From the NCBI GenBank assembly GCA_019242475.1, contig JAFAVK010000055.1, forward strand, positions 62,001 through 126,000: a stretch of DNA of 64,000 bases. Direction: 5' to 3'. The first letter of the stretch is position 1, and each line of letters starts with the position of its first letter. A model generated the notes under the pieces. That model was not told the DNA's origin. It did no database searches and saw only the letters and a list, made by a program, of their open reading frames with translations. Both the position numbers and the translations under genes were made by a program. This document shows, one piece after another, positions 18,295 through 26,365 of this stretch. The DNA comes from Acidobacteriota bacterium (lineage in GTDB: Bacteria > Acidobacteriota > Blastocatellia > Pyrinomonadales > Pyrinomonadaceae).

Positions 18295-20163
18295 ATGAGC
18301 GCCATCATCGAGAACCCGCCCGTCGAAGGGCGGGAGCGAGACGTTGAAGAGGTCGAGACCGTGACCATCCGCTTCGCCGGGGACTCCGGCGACGGCATGC
18401 AGCTCACGGGCACGCAGTTCACCAACACCTCGGCCATCGTCGGGAACGACATCTCGACCCTGCCCGACTTCCCCGCCGAGATACGCGCGCCCGCGGGCTC
18501 GCTCCCCGGCGTCTCGGGCTTCCAGCTCAACTTCTCCAGCCGCGACATCCGCACCCCCGGCGACCAGCCGAACGTGCTGGTCGCGATGAACCCGGCGGCG
18601 CTCAAGGTCAACCTCCCCGACCTCGAAGACGGCGGCACGCTCCTCGTCAACACCGACGAGTTCAACAAGGAGAACCTGAAGAAAGCGAACTACGCGTCGA
18701 ACCCGCTCGAAGACGACACGCTCAAGGGTTACCGCGTCCACCGGCTCCCCATCTCCACGGTCAACATCCGCGCGCTGCAAGAGGCGGGCGTCAAGCTCTC
18801 GCGCAAGGAGATGGACAGGTGCAAGAACTTCTTCGCGCTCGGCATCCTCTACTGGCTCTATGACCGCCCGATGGAGCCGACGCTCGAATGGATTCGCTCC
18901 AAGTTCAAGAAGAACGAGGAGGTCATGCGCGCGAACGAAGTCGCCCTGAAGACCGGCTACAACTTCGCCGACACGACCGAGGTCTTCACCACGCACTACA
19001 AGGTGAAGAAGGCCGCCACCGCCCCGGGCAAGTACCGCAAGATCACCGGCAACGAGGCGACCGCCATCGGCTTCATCACCGCGGCGGAGCTGGCCGGCCG
19101 GCCGCTCTTCTACGGCTCCTACCCCATCACGCCCGCCTCCGACATCCTGCACGAGCTGGCGCGCCACAAGAACTTCGGCGTCAAAACTTTTCAGGCCGAG
19201 GACGAGATCGCCGCGGTCTGCGCCGCCATCGGCGCCTCCTTCACCGGCCACGTCGGGCTGACGGGGACGAGCGGCCCGGGCGTCGCTTTGAAACAGGAGG
19301 CCATCGGCCTCGCCGTGATGACGGAACTCCCGCTCGTCATCGTCAACGTGCAGCGCGGCGGCCCCTCGACGGGCCTGCCGACGAAGACCGAGCAGGCAGA
19401 CCTCTTCCAGGCCGTCTGGGGCCGCAACGGCGAGTGCCCGGCCATCGTCATCGCGCCCGCGACGCCCGCCGAGTGCTTCTCGATGGCGATTGAAGCGGTC
19501 AGACTCGCCTACCGCTACATGACGCCGGTCTTCTACCTCTCGGACGGCTACCTCGCCAACGGCGCGGAGCCCTGGCTCGTCCCCGAGATCGAAGACCTGC
19601 CGAAGATCGACGTGCGTTTCGCCGACGACCCGGCCAACTTCATGCCCTACGCGCGCGACGAGGAGACGCTCGCGCGCCCCTACGCCCTGCCCGGCACGCC
19701 CGGCCTCGAACACCGCATCGGCGGCATCGAGAAGCAGCACCTGACGGGGAACGTCAACTACGACCCCGAGAACCACCACTTCATGGTCTTGATGCGGCAG
19801 GCCAAGGTTGACCGCGCCGCGCAGGACATCCCCGCGGTCGAGGTCTACGGCGACCCCACGGGCAAGGTGCTCGTGTTGGGTTGGGGCTCGACCTACGGCT
19901 CAATCACGTCGGCGGTCGAGAAGCTGCGGGCGGAAGGGAAGTCGGTCTCGTCGGCGCACCTGCGCCACCTCAACCCCTTCCCCTCGAACCTCGGCGACGT
20001 GCTCCGCAGCTTCGAGCGCGTCATCGTCCCCGAGATGAACCTCGGCCAGCTCTGCACCATGATCCGCGCGAAATATCTGGTGGACGCTGTCCCCTTCTCC
20101 AAGGTCAAGGGCCGCCCCTTCCAGATTCGCGAGATCGCCAAGAAGGTCGAAGAGTACCTGTAA
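18295..20163 (+). CDS. korA: 2-oxoacid:ferredoxin oxidoreductase, alpha subunit (fused gamma-alpha)
   Basis: 622 residues. Together with KorB it oxidatively decarboxylates a 2-oxoacid, most likely 2-oxoglutarate, to the acyl-CoA and reduces ferredoxin. An N-terminal gamma-type domain (about 20-200, 'IRFAGDSGDGMQLTGTQFT') is followed by the pyrimidine-binding alpha domain, with 'YGSYPITPASDILHEL', 'QAEDEIAA' and 'GTSGPGVALKQEAIGLA'. The YPITP motif and this gamma-alpha fusion are typical of KorA. The assignment to 2-oxoglutarate rather than pyruvate is by overall form and is not proven. AGGAAGAG lies just before the ATG. Confidence 0.93.
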   Translation: MSAIIENPPVEGRERDVEEVETVTIRFAGDSGDGMQLTGTQFTNTSAIVGNDISTLPDFPAEIRAPAGSLPGVSGFQLNFSSRDIRTPGDQPNVLVAMNPAALKVNLPDLEDGGTLLVNTDEFNKENLKKANYASNPLEDDTLKGYRVHRLPISTVNIRALQEAGVKLSRKEMDRCKNFFALGILYWLYDRPMEPTLEWIRSKFKKNEEVMRANEVALKTGYNFADTTEVFTTHYKVKKAATAPGKYRKITGNEATAIGFITAAELAGRPLFYGSYPITPASDILHELARHKNFGVKTFQAEDEIAAVCAAIGASFTGHVGLTGTSGPGVALKQEAIGLAVMTELPLVIVNVQRGGPSTGLPTKTEQADLFQAVWGRNGECPAIVIAPATPAECFSMAIEAVRLAYRYMTPVFYLSDGYLANGAEPWLVPEIEDLPKIDVRFADDPANFMPYARDEETLARPYALPGTPGLEHRIGGIEKQHLTGNVNYDPENHHFMVLMRQAKVDRAAQDIPAVEVYGDPTGKVLVLGWGSTYGSITSAVEKLRAEGKSVSSAHLRHLNPFPSNLGDVLRSFERVIVPEMNLGQLCTMIRAKYLVDAVPFSKVKGRPFQIREIAKKVEEYL

Positions 20164-20178
20164 CGCCTGAGGCATTAG

Positions 20179-20817
20179 ATGAAGACCGGCGCCGCCACGC
20201 CCGAGCAGACTCCCGTCCGCGAACTCTACGCGGAGGGTCTGAGGTACTTTATGGGCGAAGGCGGACTCAACAACGCGCTCGCGCGTCTCTGCGAAGACCT
20301 GGAGCGGCACCGCATCGACTACGTGGTCATCGGCGCGGTCGCGTTGATGGCGCACGGCTACCCGCGCTTCACCGAGGACATCGACCTCGTGCTGACGCGC
20401 GAGGGGCTCGAAGCCTTCCACCGCGAGTTGATCGGGCTCGGCTACCTGCCGGCGTTCGAGGGCGCGCGCAAGCGCCTCCGCGCGACGCGGGGCGGCGTGC
20501 CCGTCGAAATCATCCTCGCGGGCGAATACCCCGGCGACGGGCGGCCGAAGCCGGTCGTCTTCCCGGAGCCCGCGACGGCTTCGGTCGAGCTGGACGGCGT
20601 GCGCGTCGTCACGCTCGAAAAGCTGGTCGAGCTGAAGCTGGCCTCGGGGATGACCGCGCCCGACCGCCTCAAAGACCTCGCCGACGTGCAGGAGCTAATC
20701 AAGGCGCGCGGCCTCGGCCCCGAGTTCGCCGAGAGGCTCGACCCTTACGTGCGCGAAGAGTATCTGCGTCTGCTTGAGGGCGTCGAGCGGAGCCGCCGCC
20801 GGGACGTTGAAGAGTAA
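20179..20817 (+). CDS. Nucleotidyltransferase-fold protein inserted between korA and korB
   Basis: 212 residues. A DNA polymerase beta-like nucleotidyltransferase core is seen at about 40-110: 'RIDYVVIGAVALMAHGYPRF' then 'TEDIDLVLTREG', giving the G-A-hydrophobic helix and the D-x-D metal site. Later 'VRVVTLEKLVELKLASGM' resembles AbiEii-like and MNT/HEPN-type transferases. It lies 15 bp after korA and 45 bp before korB, so it is expressed with a metabolic enzyme to which it has no obvious link. No antitoxin partner is beside it. The function is unknown; target modification (of tRNA or protein) is possible by family. Confidence 0.75.
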   Translation: MKTGAATPEQTPVRELYAEGLRYFMGEGGLNNALARLCEDLERHRIDYVVIGAVALMAHGYPRFTEDIDLVLTREGLEAFHRELIGLGYLPAFEGARKRLRATRGGVPVEIILAGEYPGDGRPKPVVFPEPATASVELDGVRVVTLEKLVELKLASGMTAPDRLKDLADVQELIKARGLGPEFAERLDPYVREEYLRLLEGVERSRRRDVEE

Positions 20818-20862
20818 ACGGCCCGAATAACATTCACGGCAATCATTCGAGAGGAACCGAAG

Positions 20863-22029
20863 ATGAGCACGAACGGAAACGGCAGCAACGGCAAAGAGGT
20901 CGTACAGAAGGGCGCGGACGAGACGAGCGTAGAAGGCATCGGCGGCAACGTGAGCGGCGCGGGGCCTTCGCCGGAGAGCGAGCCGGGCTCGGTGACGGCG
21001 GGCAAGGCGGCGCCGCCGCCGGGCAAGCTGACGAAGGCCGACTTCTCCTCCGACCAGGAGGTGCGCTGGTGCCCGGGCTGCGGCGACTACGCCATCCTCA
21101 ACAGCGTCCAGAAGGTGATGCCCGACCTCGGCATCCCGCGCGAGAAGATTGTTTTTGTGAGCGGCATCGGCTGCTCTTCGCGCTTCCCCTACTACATGAA
21201 CACCTACGGCTTCCACACGATCCACGGGCGCGCGCCGGCCCTTGCGACCGGCATCAAGGCTTCGAACCCGGAGCTCTCCGTGTGGGTCGTGACGGGCGAC
21301 GGCGACGGCCTCTCCATCGGCGGCAACCACTTCATGCACGCCATCCGGCGCAACCTCGACCTCAACATCATCCTCTTCAACAACCGCATCTACGGCCTGA
21401 CGAAGGGGCAGTACTCGCCGACCAGTGAGTTCGGCAAGAAGACGAAGTCCACGCCGATGGGCGTCATCGACTACCCCGTCACGCCGCTCTCTCTGGCGAT
21501 TGCGTCCGAGGCGACCTTCGTCGCCCGCGCCATCGACATCGACGTGAAGCACCTCTCGTCGATAGTCGAATCGGCCGCCAAGCACAAGGGCGTCAGCTTC
21601 GTCGAGGTCTACCAGAACTGCAACATCTTCAACGACGGCGCCTTCGAACACTTCACCGAGCGCACGGTCAGGCCCGAGCGCGTCTTGTACCTCGAACACG
21701 GCAAGCCGATGGTCTTCGGCAAGAACCGCGACCGCGGCATCCGCATGAACGGCACGCGCCCCGAGGTGATTCAACTCGGGGGGGAGACGGGCCTCAACGA
21801 ATCGGACTGCCTCGTCCACGACATGCACATCGAAGACCCTTCGGTCGCCTTCATGCTCGCGCGCATGGAGCAGCCCGAGTTCCCGCAGCCGGTCGGCATC
21901 TTCCGCGACGTGCGCCGCGAGACCTACGAAGACCTCCTCGCCCACCAGATCGAAGAGTCAATCGCGCGCACGGGGCGCGGCCAGCTCCACAAGCTCATCC
22001 ACAGCGGCGACATGTGGGTGGTGGAGTAG
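20863..22029 (+). CDS. korB: 2-oxoacid:ferredoxin oxidoreductase, beta subunit
   Basis: 388 residues. It binds thiamine diphosphate through 'TGDGDGLSIGGNHFMHAIRR' to 'ILFNNRIYGLTKGQ' and the [4Fe-4S] cluster through Cys in 'WCPGCGDYA', 'IGCSSRFPYY' and 'YQNCNIFNDG'. All motifs of KorB are intact. The first 60 residues are a low-complexity Gly/Ser/Asn/Pro extension that most KorB proteins lack. It pairs with korA 700 bp upstream; the nucleotidyltransferase gene separates them. Confidence 0.94.
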   Translation: MSTNGNGSNGKEVVQKGADETSVEGIGGNVSGAGPSPESEPGSVTAGKAAPPPGKLTKADFSSDQEVRWCPGCGDYAILNSVQKVMPDLGIPREKIVFVSGIGCSSRFPYYMNTYGFHTIHGRAPALATGIKASNPELSVWVVTGDGDGLSIGGNHFMHAIRRNLDLNIILFNNRIYGLTKGQYSPTSEFGKKTKSTPMGVIDYPVTPLSLAIASEATFVARAIDIDVKHLSSIVESAAKHKGVSFVEVYQNCNIFNDGAFEHFTERTVRPERVLYLEHGKPMVFGKNRDRGIRMNGTRPEVIQLGGETGLNESDCLVHDMHIEDPSVAFMLARMEQPEFPQPVGIFRDVRRETYEDLLAHQIEESIARTGRGQLHKLIHSGDMWVVE

Positions 22030-22145
22030 GCGTAACCGTTCTCCGCTTCAGAACGTCTGTCATTTCAGTAAAAGGCCGCGCGCCCCTCCGAGGCCCCGGG
22101 GGCGTGCGTGGAATGGCTCTCCCTCCCACTGAAAGGAAGAACGTC

Positions 22146-22667
22146 ATGAGCAGAAAGTTTTACGCCCGCCCCGCGGGGGCGCTGGCTTTCGTGTTCCTCC
22201 TCGCGGCCACCGCCGCGGCGCAGCCCCACACGCAGCAGCCCTTCAGCCTCCGCCAGGGGCAGTCGGTCTACATCGTCGCTTTCACGCGCACGCTCATCAC
22301 CGTCGGCGCCGACTCCGAGGGCAACGGCGGCCAGCCCAGAGACTTCTTCGACTTCCAGCTCGACGTGGAGAAGAAGGTGCGCAGCGAGATCGAGAAGTGG
22401 AAATACTTCCGCGTCGCCGACAAGCCGAGCGACGCCGACTTCGTCCTCCTCGTCAGCTACCACTACAGCACGATGGAGGCGCTCGCCGTCTCCTTCGACG
22501 CCTACGACCGGCACTTCAAGGAGAACTTCGACCTCGACGCCCTGCGCGACGCCGCCTACGGCCGCGCCATCTCCGGCCCGCTCAAGCTCCCGACCCTCAG
22601 CCGCCTCTCCAGCCGCCTCGTCAAAGACTTCCGCCAGAAGCTCCCGGCCGCCGCGAAGACGAGGTGA
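22146..22667 (+). CDS. Small secreted protein of unknown function
   Basis: 173 residues starting at the ATG at 22146, which has GGAAG upstream and gives a signal peptide ('GALAFVFLLAATAAAQ'). In-frame codons further upstream overlap korB and lack a ribosome site. The mature part has 'VEKKVRSEIEKWKYFRVADK' and 'ADFVLLVSYH', a pattern seen in small periplasmic proteins of unknown role. I do not assign a family. A degenerate heptamer hairpin may follow at 22672-22730. Confidence 0.75.
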   Translation: MSRKFYARPAGALAFVFLLAATAAAQPHTQQPFSLRQGQSVYIVAFTRTLITVGADSEGNGGQPRDFFDFQLDVEKKVRSEIEKWKYFRVADKPSDADFVLLVSYHYSTMEALAVSFDAYDRHFKENFDLDALRDAAYGRAISGPLKLPTLSRLSSRLVKDFRQKLPAAAKTR

Positions 22668-22817
22668 GCCAAAAGGAACGAGGAACGGTAAGACGAGCAG
22701 TATTCAGTTCATCGTTCATCATTTTTCTTCGTGTGCTTTTGACAAAGCGCGCCGCGGGTCTTAGTTTGAAAGTATAGCCCTCGAACTTTCATGAAGGAGA
22801 TACGGTTCGGCAGTCAC

Positions 22818-23318
22818 ATGGCAAAATCCGGTCATAAGGGAATCAGTCGCATCGACAGCGAGCAGAAGAAGATGCACGGCTGGTACGTGCGCGTGAGGTT
22901 CAACAACGAGACGCGGTCGAAGTTCGTCACCGACCGCCAGCACGGGGACAAGGAGGCCGCGCTCAAGGCGGCCGTCGAGTGCCGCGACGAGCTGGAGCGC
23001 GAGCTGGGCAAGCCGCGCACCGACTGGGTCGTGGTTGGCAGCAACCCGCGCAACGCTGTCGGCGTCGCCGGCGTGCGCCGCGCGGTCAAGAAGTACAAGG
23101 GCAAGGACGGCAAGGTCTACGAGAACGAGGTCTACGAGGTCTCGTGGAACGCTGGCCGCGAGAAGAAGGGGCGCACGAGCGTCTCGATCCGCAAGTACGG
23201 CGAGGCGCGCGCCTTCCGCATGGCCTGCGCCATCCGCCGCGAGAAGGAGCGGCAGATGTACGGCGAGCCCGTCGCCGCCAAGTGGGCCGGCGCGCTCTCG
23301 AAAGTCTGCGCCGCCTGA
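22818..23318 (+). CDS. Protein with two AP2/ERF-like DNA-binding repeats
   Basis: 166 residues with two copies of an AP2-like unit. The first is about 5-60 ('HKGISRIDSEQ...GWYVRVRFN' then a helix rich in Ala and Glu). The second is about 78-150 ('GVAGVRRAVKKYKG' to 'SVSIRKYGEARAFRMACA'). Each shows the three-strand plus helix pattern, with Arg and Trp on the strands. Bacterial AP2 domains usually occur in HNH homing endonucleases; here there is no nuclease domain, so it may be a free-standing DNA-binding protein. The start is uncertain: 22818 fits the fold, while an in-frame ATG at 22791 gives nine more residues. A terminator follows at 23367-23403. Confidence 0.7.
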   Translation: MAKSGHKGISRIDSEQKKMHGWYVRVRFNNETRSKFVTDRQHGDKEAALKAAVECRDELERELGKPRTDWVVVGSNPRNAVGVAGVRRAVKKYKGKDGKVYENEVYEVSWNAGREKKGRTSVSIRKYGEARAFRMACAIRREKERQMYGEPVAAKWAGALSKVCAA

Positions 23319-23366
23319 CAACCCTTTGCCGCGCGACGGCGCACGTCAAGGCCACTTCAACTTCCC

Positions 23367-23407
23367 AAGCGCCCCGCCGGCTTCCGAACCGCGCGGGGCG
23401 CTTCTTT
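23367..23407 (+). terminator. Hairpin terminator after the AP2-like gene
   Basis: 11-bp arms aagcgccccgc (23367-23377) and gcggggcgctt (23393-23403), followed by a T-rich tail. Confidence 0.7.
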
Positions 23408-23488
23408 TCCAAACGCCGTGGCGTCGGATGTATCATGCCGTGGTGCAAACCCCCGGGCTCAAAGCCCGCGGAGGACGGCCGAGCTGAC

Positions 23489-23911
23489 ATGACGCAAAAG
23501 AGAGGCGACTGCTACATAGACGTCTGGCGCGAGGCGGACTTCCGCGGCGAGACGGTGCGCATCTACGGCCCGGGCGAGTACGCCTCGCTCGAACTGGCCG
23601 AAGGGAACTGGGCCGACGACATCGGCAGCCTCCGCGTCGGCCCCAACGCCTTCGTCGTGGCCTACCGCCGCCGCGACTTCCAGGACGAGCCCGTCACCTT
23701 CGGCCCCGACGACGAAATCCCTGACCTCAGCCAGTTCAAATTCGACGACGACATCGAGTCGATGAAAGTCATCGACTCGCTCAAAATCTTCAACCACCTC
23801 GAATACAACTCCTCCCTCTTCCCCGAGCCCCCCGACGAGGTCGCGGCCGGCCCGAGCGAGCCCTGGCCCAACCCGAACAAAAGCAGACGCTGGAAGGACA
23901 AAAAGCGTTAG
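23489..23911 (+). CDS. Beta/gamma-crystallin-fold protein
   Basis: 140 residues, no signal peptide. Two Greek-key motifs are suggested by 'CYIDVWREADFRGETVRIYG' with 'WADDIGSLRVGPNAFVVAYR', and 'DFQDEPVTFGP' with 'DIESMKVID'. The 'D-D-I-x-S' signature of calcium-binding crystallins appears twice. The C-terminus is disordered and Pro-rich. The first gene of a tightly packed run that continues to 26149; the next gene starts at the base after its stop codon. The function is unknown; in other bacteria the fold binds calcium or acts structurally. Confidence 0.8.
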   Translation: MTQKRGDCYIDVWREADFRGETVRIYGPGEYASLELAEGNWADDIGSLRVGPNAFVVAYRRRDFQDEPVTFGPDDEIPDLSQFKFDDDIESMKVIDSLKIFNHLEYNSSLFPEPPDEVAAGPSEPWPNPNKSRRWKDKKR

Positions 23912-24472
23912 ATGGAACCCGCACCCGAAATGTCTGCGTCGGCGTTGGCGGAGCTGCTCGGACTGTTCGAGGCGGCCGGCATCCCGGTCTGGCTCGACGG
24001 CGGGTGGGGCGTGGACGCGCTGCTCGGGACGCAGACGCGTCCTCACAAGGACGTTGACATCGTCCTGCCCGTGCGGGACGTGCCGCGGCTCCGGGAGCTT
24101 CTGGCGGAGCGGGGCTTCGAGGTCGTCGCGGGCAAGCCGCCGGACTCGTTCGTGCTCGCCGACGGCGCGGGGCTCGAAGTCGATGTCCACGCCGCCACCT
24201 TCCGAGAGTCCGGCGACGGCGTCTACCGGATGCAGAACGGCGAGGACTGGGTCTACACGGCGGCCTACCTGGGCGGCGAGGGGCTCGTCGGCGGCAGACC
24301 CGTCAGGTGCCTGACGCCGGAGGCGCAGGTCGTCTGCCACGCCTACGGCTACACGCTTGCCGAGAAGGACTACAGGGACATGGAACTCCTCGCGGGACGC
24401 TTTCGACTGGAGTTGCCGCCGCAACTGAGGCGAGACGATGCTCAACATCCGCAGGGCGAGGCAGGAGGATAA
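23912..24472 (+). CDS. Aminoglycoside-nucleotidyltransferase-like protein
   Basis: 186 residues. 'GIPVWLDGGWGVDALLGTQT' and 'HKDVDIVLPV' give the Gly-Gly-Trp-x-Val-Asp and D-x-D motifs of the ANT(2'')-like nucleotidyltransferase family. A third acidic residue is in 'LEVDVHAA'. The family includes true resistance enzymes and many proteins of unknown substrate; nothing here shows a resistance role. Its ATG directly abuts the crystallin-fold gene stop codon, and its 3' end overlaps the acetyltransferase gene by 35 bp. Confidence 0.8.
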   Translation: MEPAPEMSASALAELLGLFEAAGIPVWLDGGWGVDALLGTQTRPHKDVDIVLPVRDVPRLRELLAERGFEVVAGKPPDSFVLADGAGLEVDVHAATFRESGDGVYRMQNGEDWVYTAAYLGGEGLVGGRPVRCLTPEAQVVCHAYGYTLAEKDYRDMELLAGRFRLELPPQLRRDDAQHPQGEAGG

Positions 24473-24941
24473 GGAGGCCATCTGGCGCGTCCACCGCAGG
24501 GCCGTCAGGGAGACGTGCGCCAGCCACTACCCGCCGGAGGTGATTGAAATCTGGGCGGGGCGCCTGCGGCCAGAGAAGTACGCGGAGGCCATCGACCGTA
24601 ACGATTTCTTCGTCGCCGAAGAGGACGGCACGGTCGTCGGGTACGGCGAGCTGGGCCGGGAGGTCGGGGCGATTCAGGGGCTCTACGTCAGGCCCGACGT
24701 GAAGGGGCAGGGGGTCGGTCGGAGACTCCTCAGCACTCTGGAGGAGAGGGCGCGCGCTTACGGGTTGAGGTCTCTGTCTCTCGTGTCGTCGCTCAACGCC
24801 GTCCCCTTTTACGAGCGCGCGGGCTTCAAGGCCGTCGAGGAGTTGACGGAGACCATCGGCCCCGGGGTCGAGAGGGGAAGCGTCAGGATGTTTAAGGAAC
24901 TTGCTAACGACGGGCACGACAGGACGGAAGGGGCGACATGA
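24438..24941 (+). CDS. GNAT-family N-acetyltransferase
   Basis: 167 residues. The acetyl-CoA-binding motif A is 'LYVRPDVKGQGVGRRLL' (R/Q-x-x-G-x-G/A form) and the C-terminal 'NAVPFYERAGFKAVEEL' is the usual motif B. It is a cytoplasmic enzyme transferring acetyl to an amine; the substrate is unknown. It overlaps the upstream transferase gene and shares ATGA with the downstream esterase gene, which implies translational coupling. Confidence 0.92.
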   Translation: MLNIRRARQEDKEAIWRVHRRAVRETCASHYPPEVIEIWAGRLRPEKYAEAIDRNDFFVAEEDGTVVGYGELGREVGAIQGLYVRPDVKGQGVGRRLLSTLEERARAYGLRSLSLVSSLNAVPFYERAGFKAVEELTETIGPGVERGSVRMFKELANDGHDRTEGAT

Positions 24942-26149
24942 GATTTAGAAGTCTCGCGCTGGTCTGCGCGGCGCTGGCGTTGTTGTCGCTTACCACGCAC
25001 GCGCGCGCCGGCGACAAGGTCTCGAAGGAGACGGTCGAGTCGGGCGGGCACAAGCGGACTTACTACCTCTTCGCGCCCGCGTCGCTGAAGCCGCAGGCGC
25101 CGCTCGTCGTGCTGCTCCACGGCTCGGGGCGCGACGGCCTCTCGCTGGTCGAGAAGTGGAAAGACCTCGCCGCGCGCGAAGGGTTCCTCATCGCCGGGCC
25201 GAACGCGCGCGACTCGCAGGGCTGGCACATCCCCGACGACGGGCCTGACTTCATACGCGACGTGGTCGAAGCGCTCAGGGCGAAGTATCCGCTCGACGCG
25301 CGGCGCGTCTACCTCTTCGGCCACTCGGCGGGCGCGGTCTTCGCGCTGCACCTCGCGATGATGGAGTCGGAGTATTTCGCGGCCGCGGCCGTCCACGCGG
25401 GCGCGTGGCGCGAGGAGAAAGAGTTCAACTCGCTCGAACAGGCGAAGCGCAAGACCTCTCTGAAGATCATCGTCGGAGACCGCGACTCGTTCTTCCCACT
25501 CGACGCTGTGCGCGCCACCGAGGCGGCGCTCGAGGCGCACGGCCACGAGATCGAGGTGAAGGTCATGCCCGGTCACGACCACTGGTACTACGACCTCGCG
25601 CCCGACATCAACCGCGACGCCTGGGACTTCCTCAAAGGCAAAGCGCTCGACGCCGACCCGCAGTACACGGCCCACGTCGCCGACACGGCGGCGCGCGACT
25701 TCAACTCCGCGATCAACGAAATAAACGCGCTCCGCGCGAAGGGGGCCGAGTCCCTGCGCCTCTACAACGCGGGCGACGAGGAGCGGCGCGCGAAGCAGAG
25801 GCAGGACGACGCGCAGGGCGCGACGGCCGCCCTCCGCGCGCAGGCGGAGACGGCCGCCGCCGGCGCGAAAGCCTTCCGCGACGCGGCGCTCGCGGCCGAG
25901 CGCGCGGGCGCGTCGAAGGTGCCCGAGGACTTTCGGCAATTCTTCTCGCTCGTGGCGCGCGCCTGCGCCAAACGCGCCGAAGGGTTCGACGTGTTGAAGG
26001 CGCGCGCCGAACTGCAACTCGCCGGCGGCCCGCCCGACGAGACGCAGACGAAGGTCAACGAGGCCACGCTCAAGTGTCAGAAACTCTTCGACGAGGCCGA
26101 AGAGCTGGAGCAGCAGGCCGAACGCGCGCACCCGGGGCAAGGCCCTTGA
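24938..26149 (+). CDS. Exported PHB-depolymerase/esterase-like hydrolase with helical C-terminus
   Basis: 403 residues. A signal peptide (about 1-24) precedes an alpha/beta hydrolase domain at about 30-235. It has 'VVLLHGSGRDG' (oxyanion side), the nucleophile Ser in 'LFGHSAGAVFAL', an Asp in 'IIVGDRDSFFP' and His in 'PGHDHWYYD', as in the LpqC/PHB depolymerase group. From about 245 to the end it is an Ala/Glu/Lys-rich helical region of some 150 residues that is unusual in this family and may be a coiled coil. Last gene of the 23489-26149 run. Confidence 0.8.
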   Translation: MRFRSLALVCAALALLSLTTHARAGDKVSKETVESGGHKRTYYLFAPASLKPQAPLVVLLHGSGRDGLSLVEKWKDLAAREGFLIAGPNARDSQGWHIPDDGPDFIRDVVEALRAKYPLDARRVYLFGHSAGAVFALHLAMMESEYFAAAAVHAGAWREEKEFNSLEQAKRKTSLKIIVGDRDSFFPLDAVRATEAALEAHGHEIEVKVMPGHDHWYYDLAPDINRDAWDFLKGKALDADPQYTAHVADTAARDFNSAINEINALRAKGAESLRLYNAGDEERRAKQRQDDAQGATAALRAQAETAAAGAKAFRDAALAAERAGASKVPEDFRQFFSLVARACAKRAEGFDVLKARAELQLAGGPPDETQTKVNEATLKCQKLFDEAEELEQQAERAHPGQGP

Positions 26150-26269
26150 CGCCGGCCGTCCTCATTTCTGGATTTAAATCAGACCGCCCGTAACAGACGC
26201 CGCGCAGCGCGTGCGTCATAAACTTTCATCCCGCCTCGCGCGTAACACAACGACGAAGGCGCGACCCGC

Positions 26270-26307
26270 AGACGCCCCGGCAGACCGTCAGAGTTGCCGG
26301 GGCGTCT
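26270..26307 (+). terminator. Hairpin terminator
   Basis: 13-bp perfect arms agacgccccggca and tgccggggcgtct with a 12-nt loop, between the esterase gene and the serine hydrolase gene. No T-run follows. Confidence 0.55.
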
Positions 26308-26365
26308 CGCGCGCGGCGCGGCTTTAAAATCGGTGAGACAAGCTCAAAGGCAGGAGAGACGAAAC

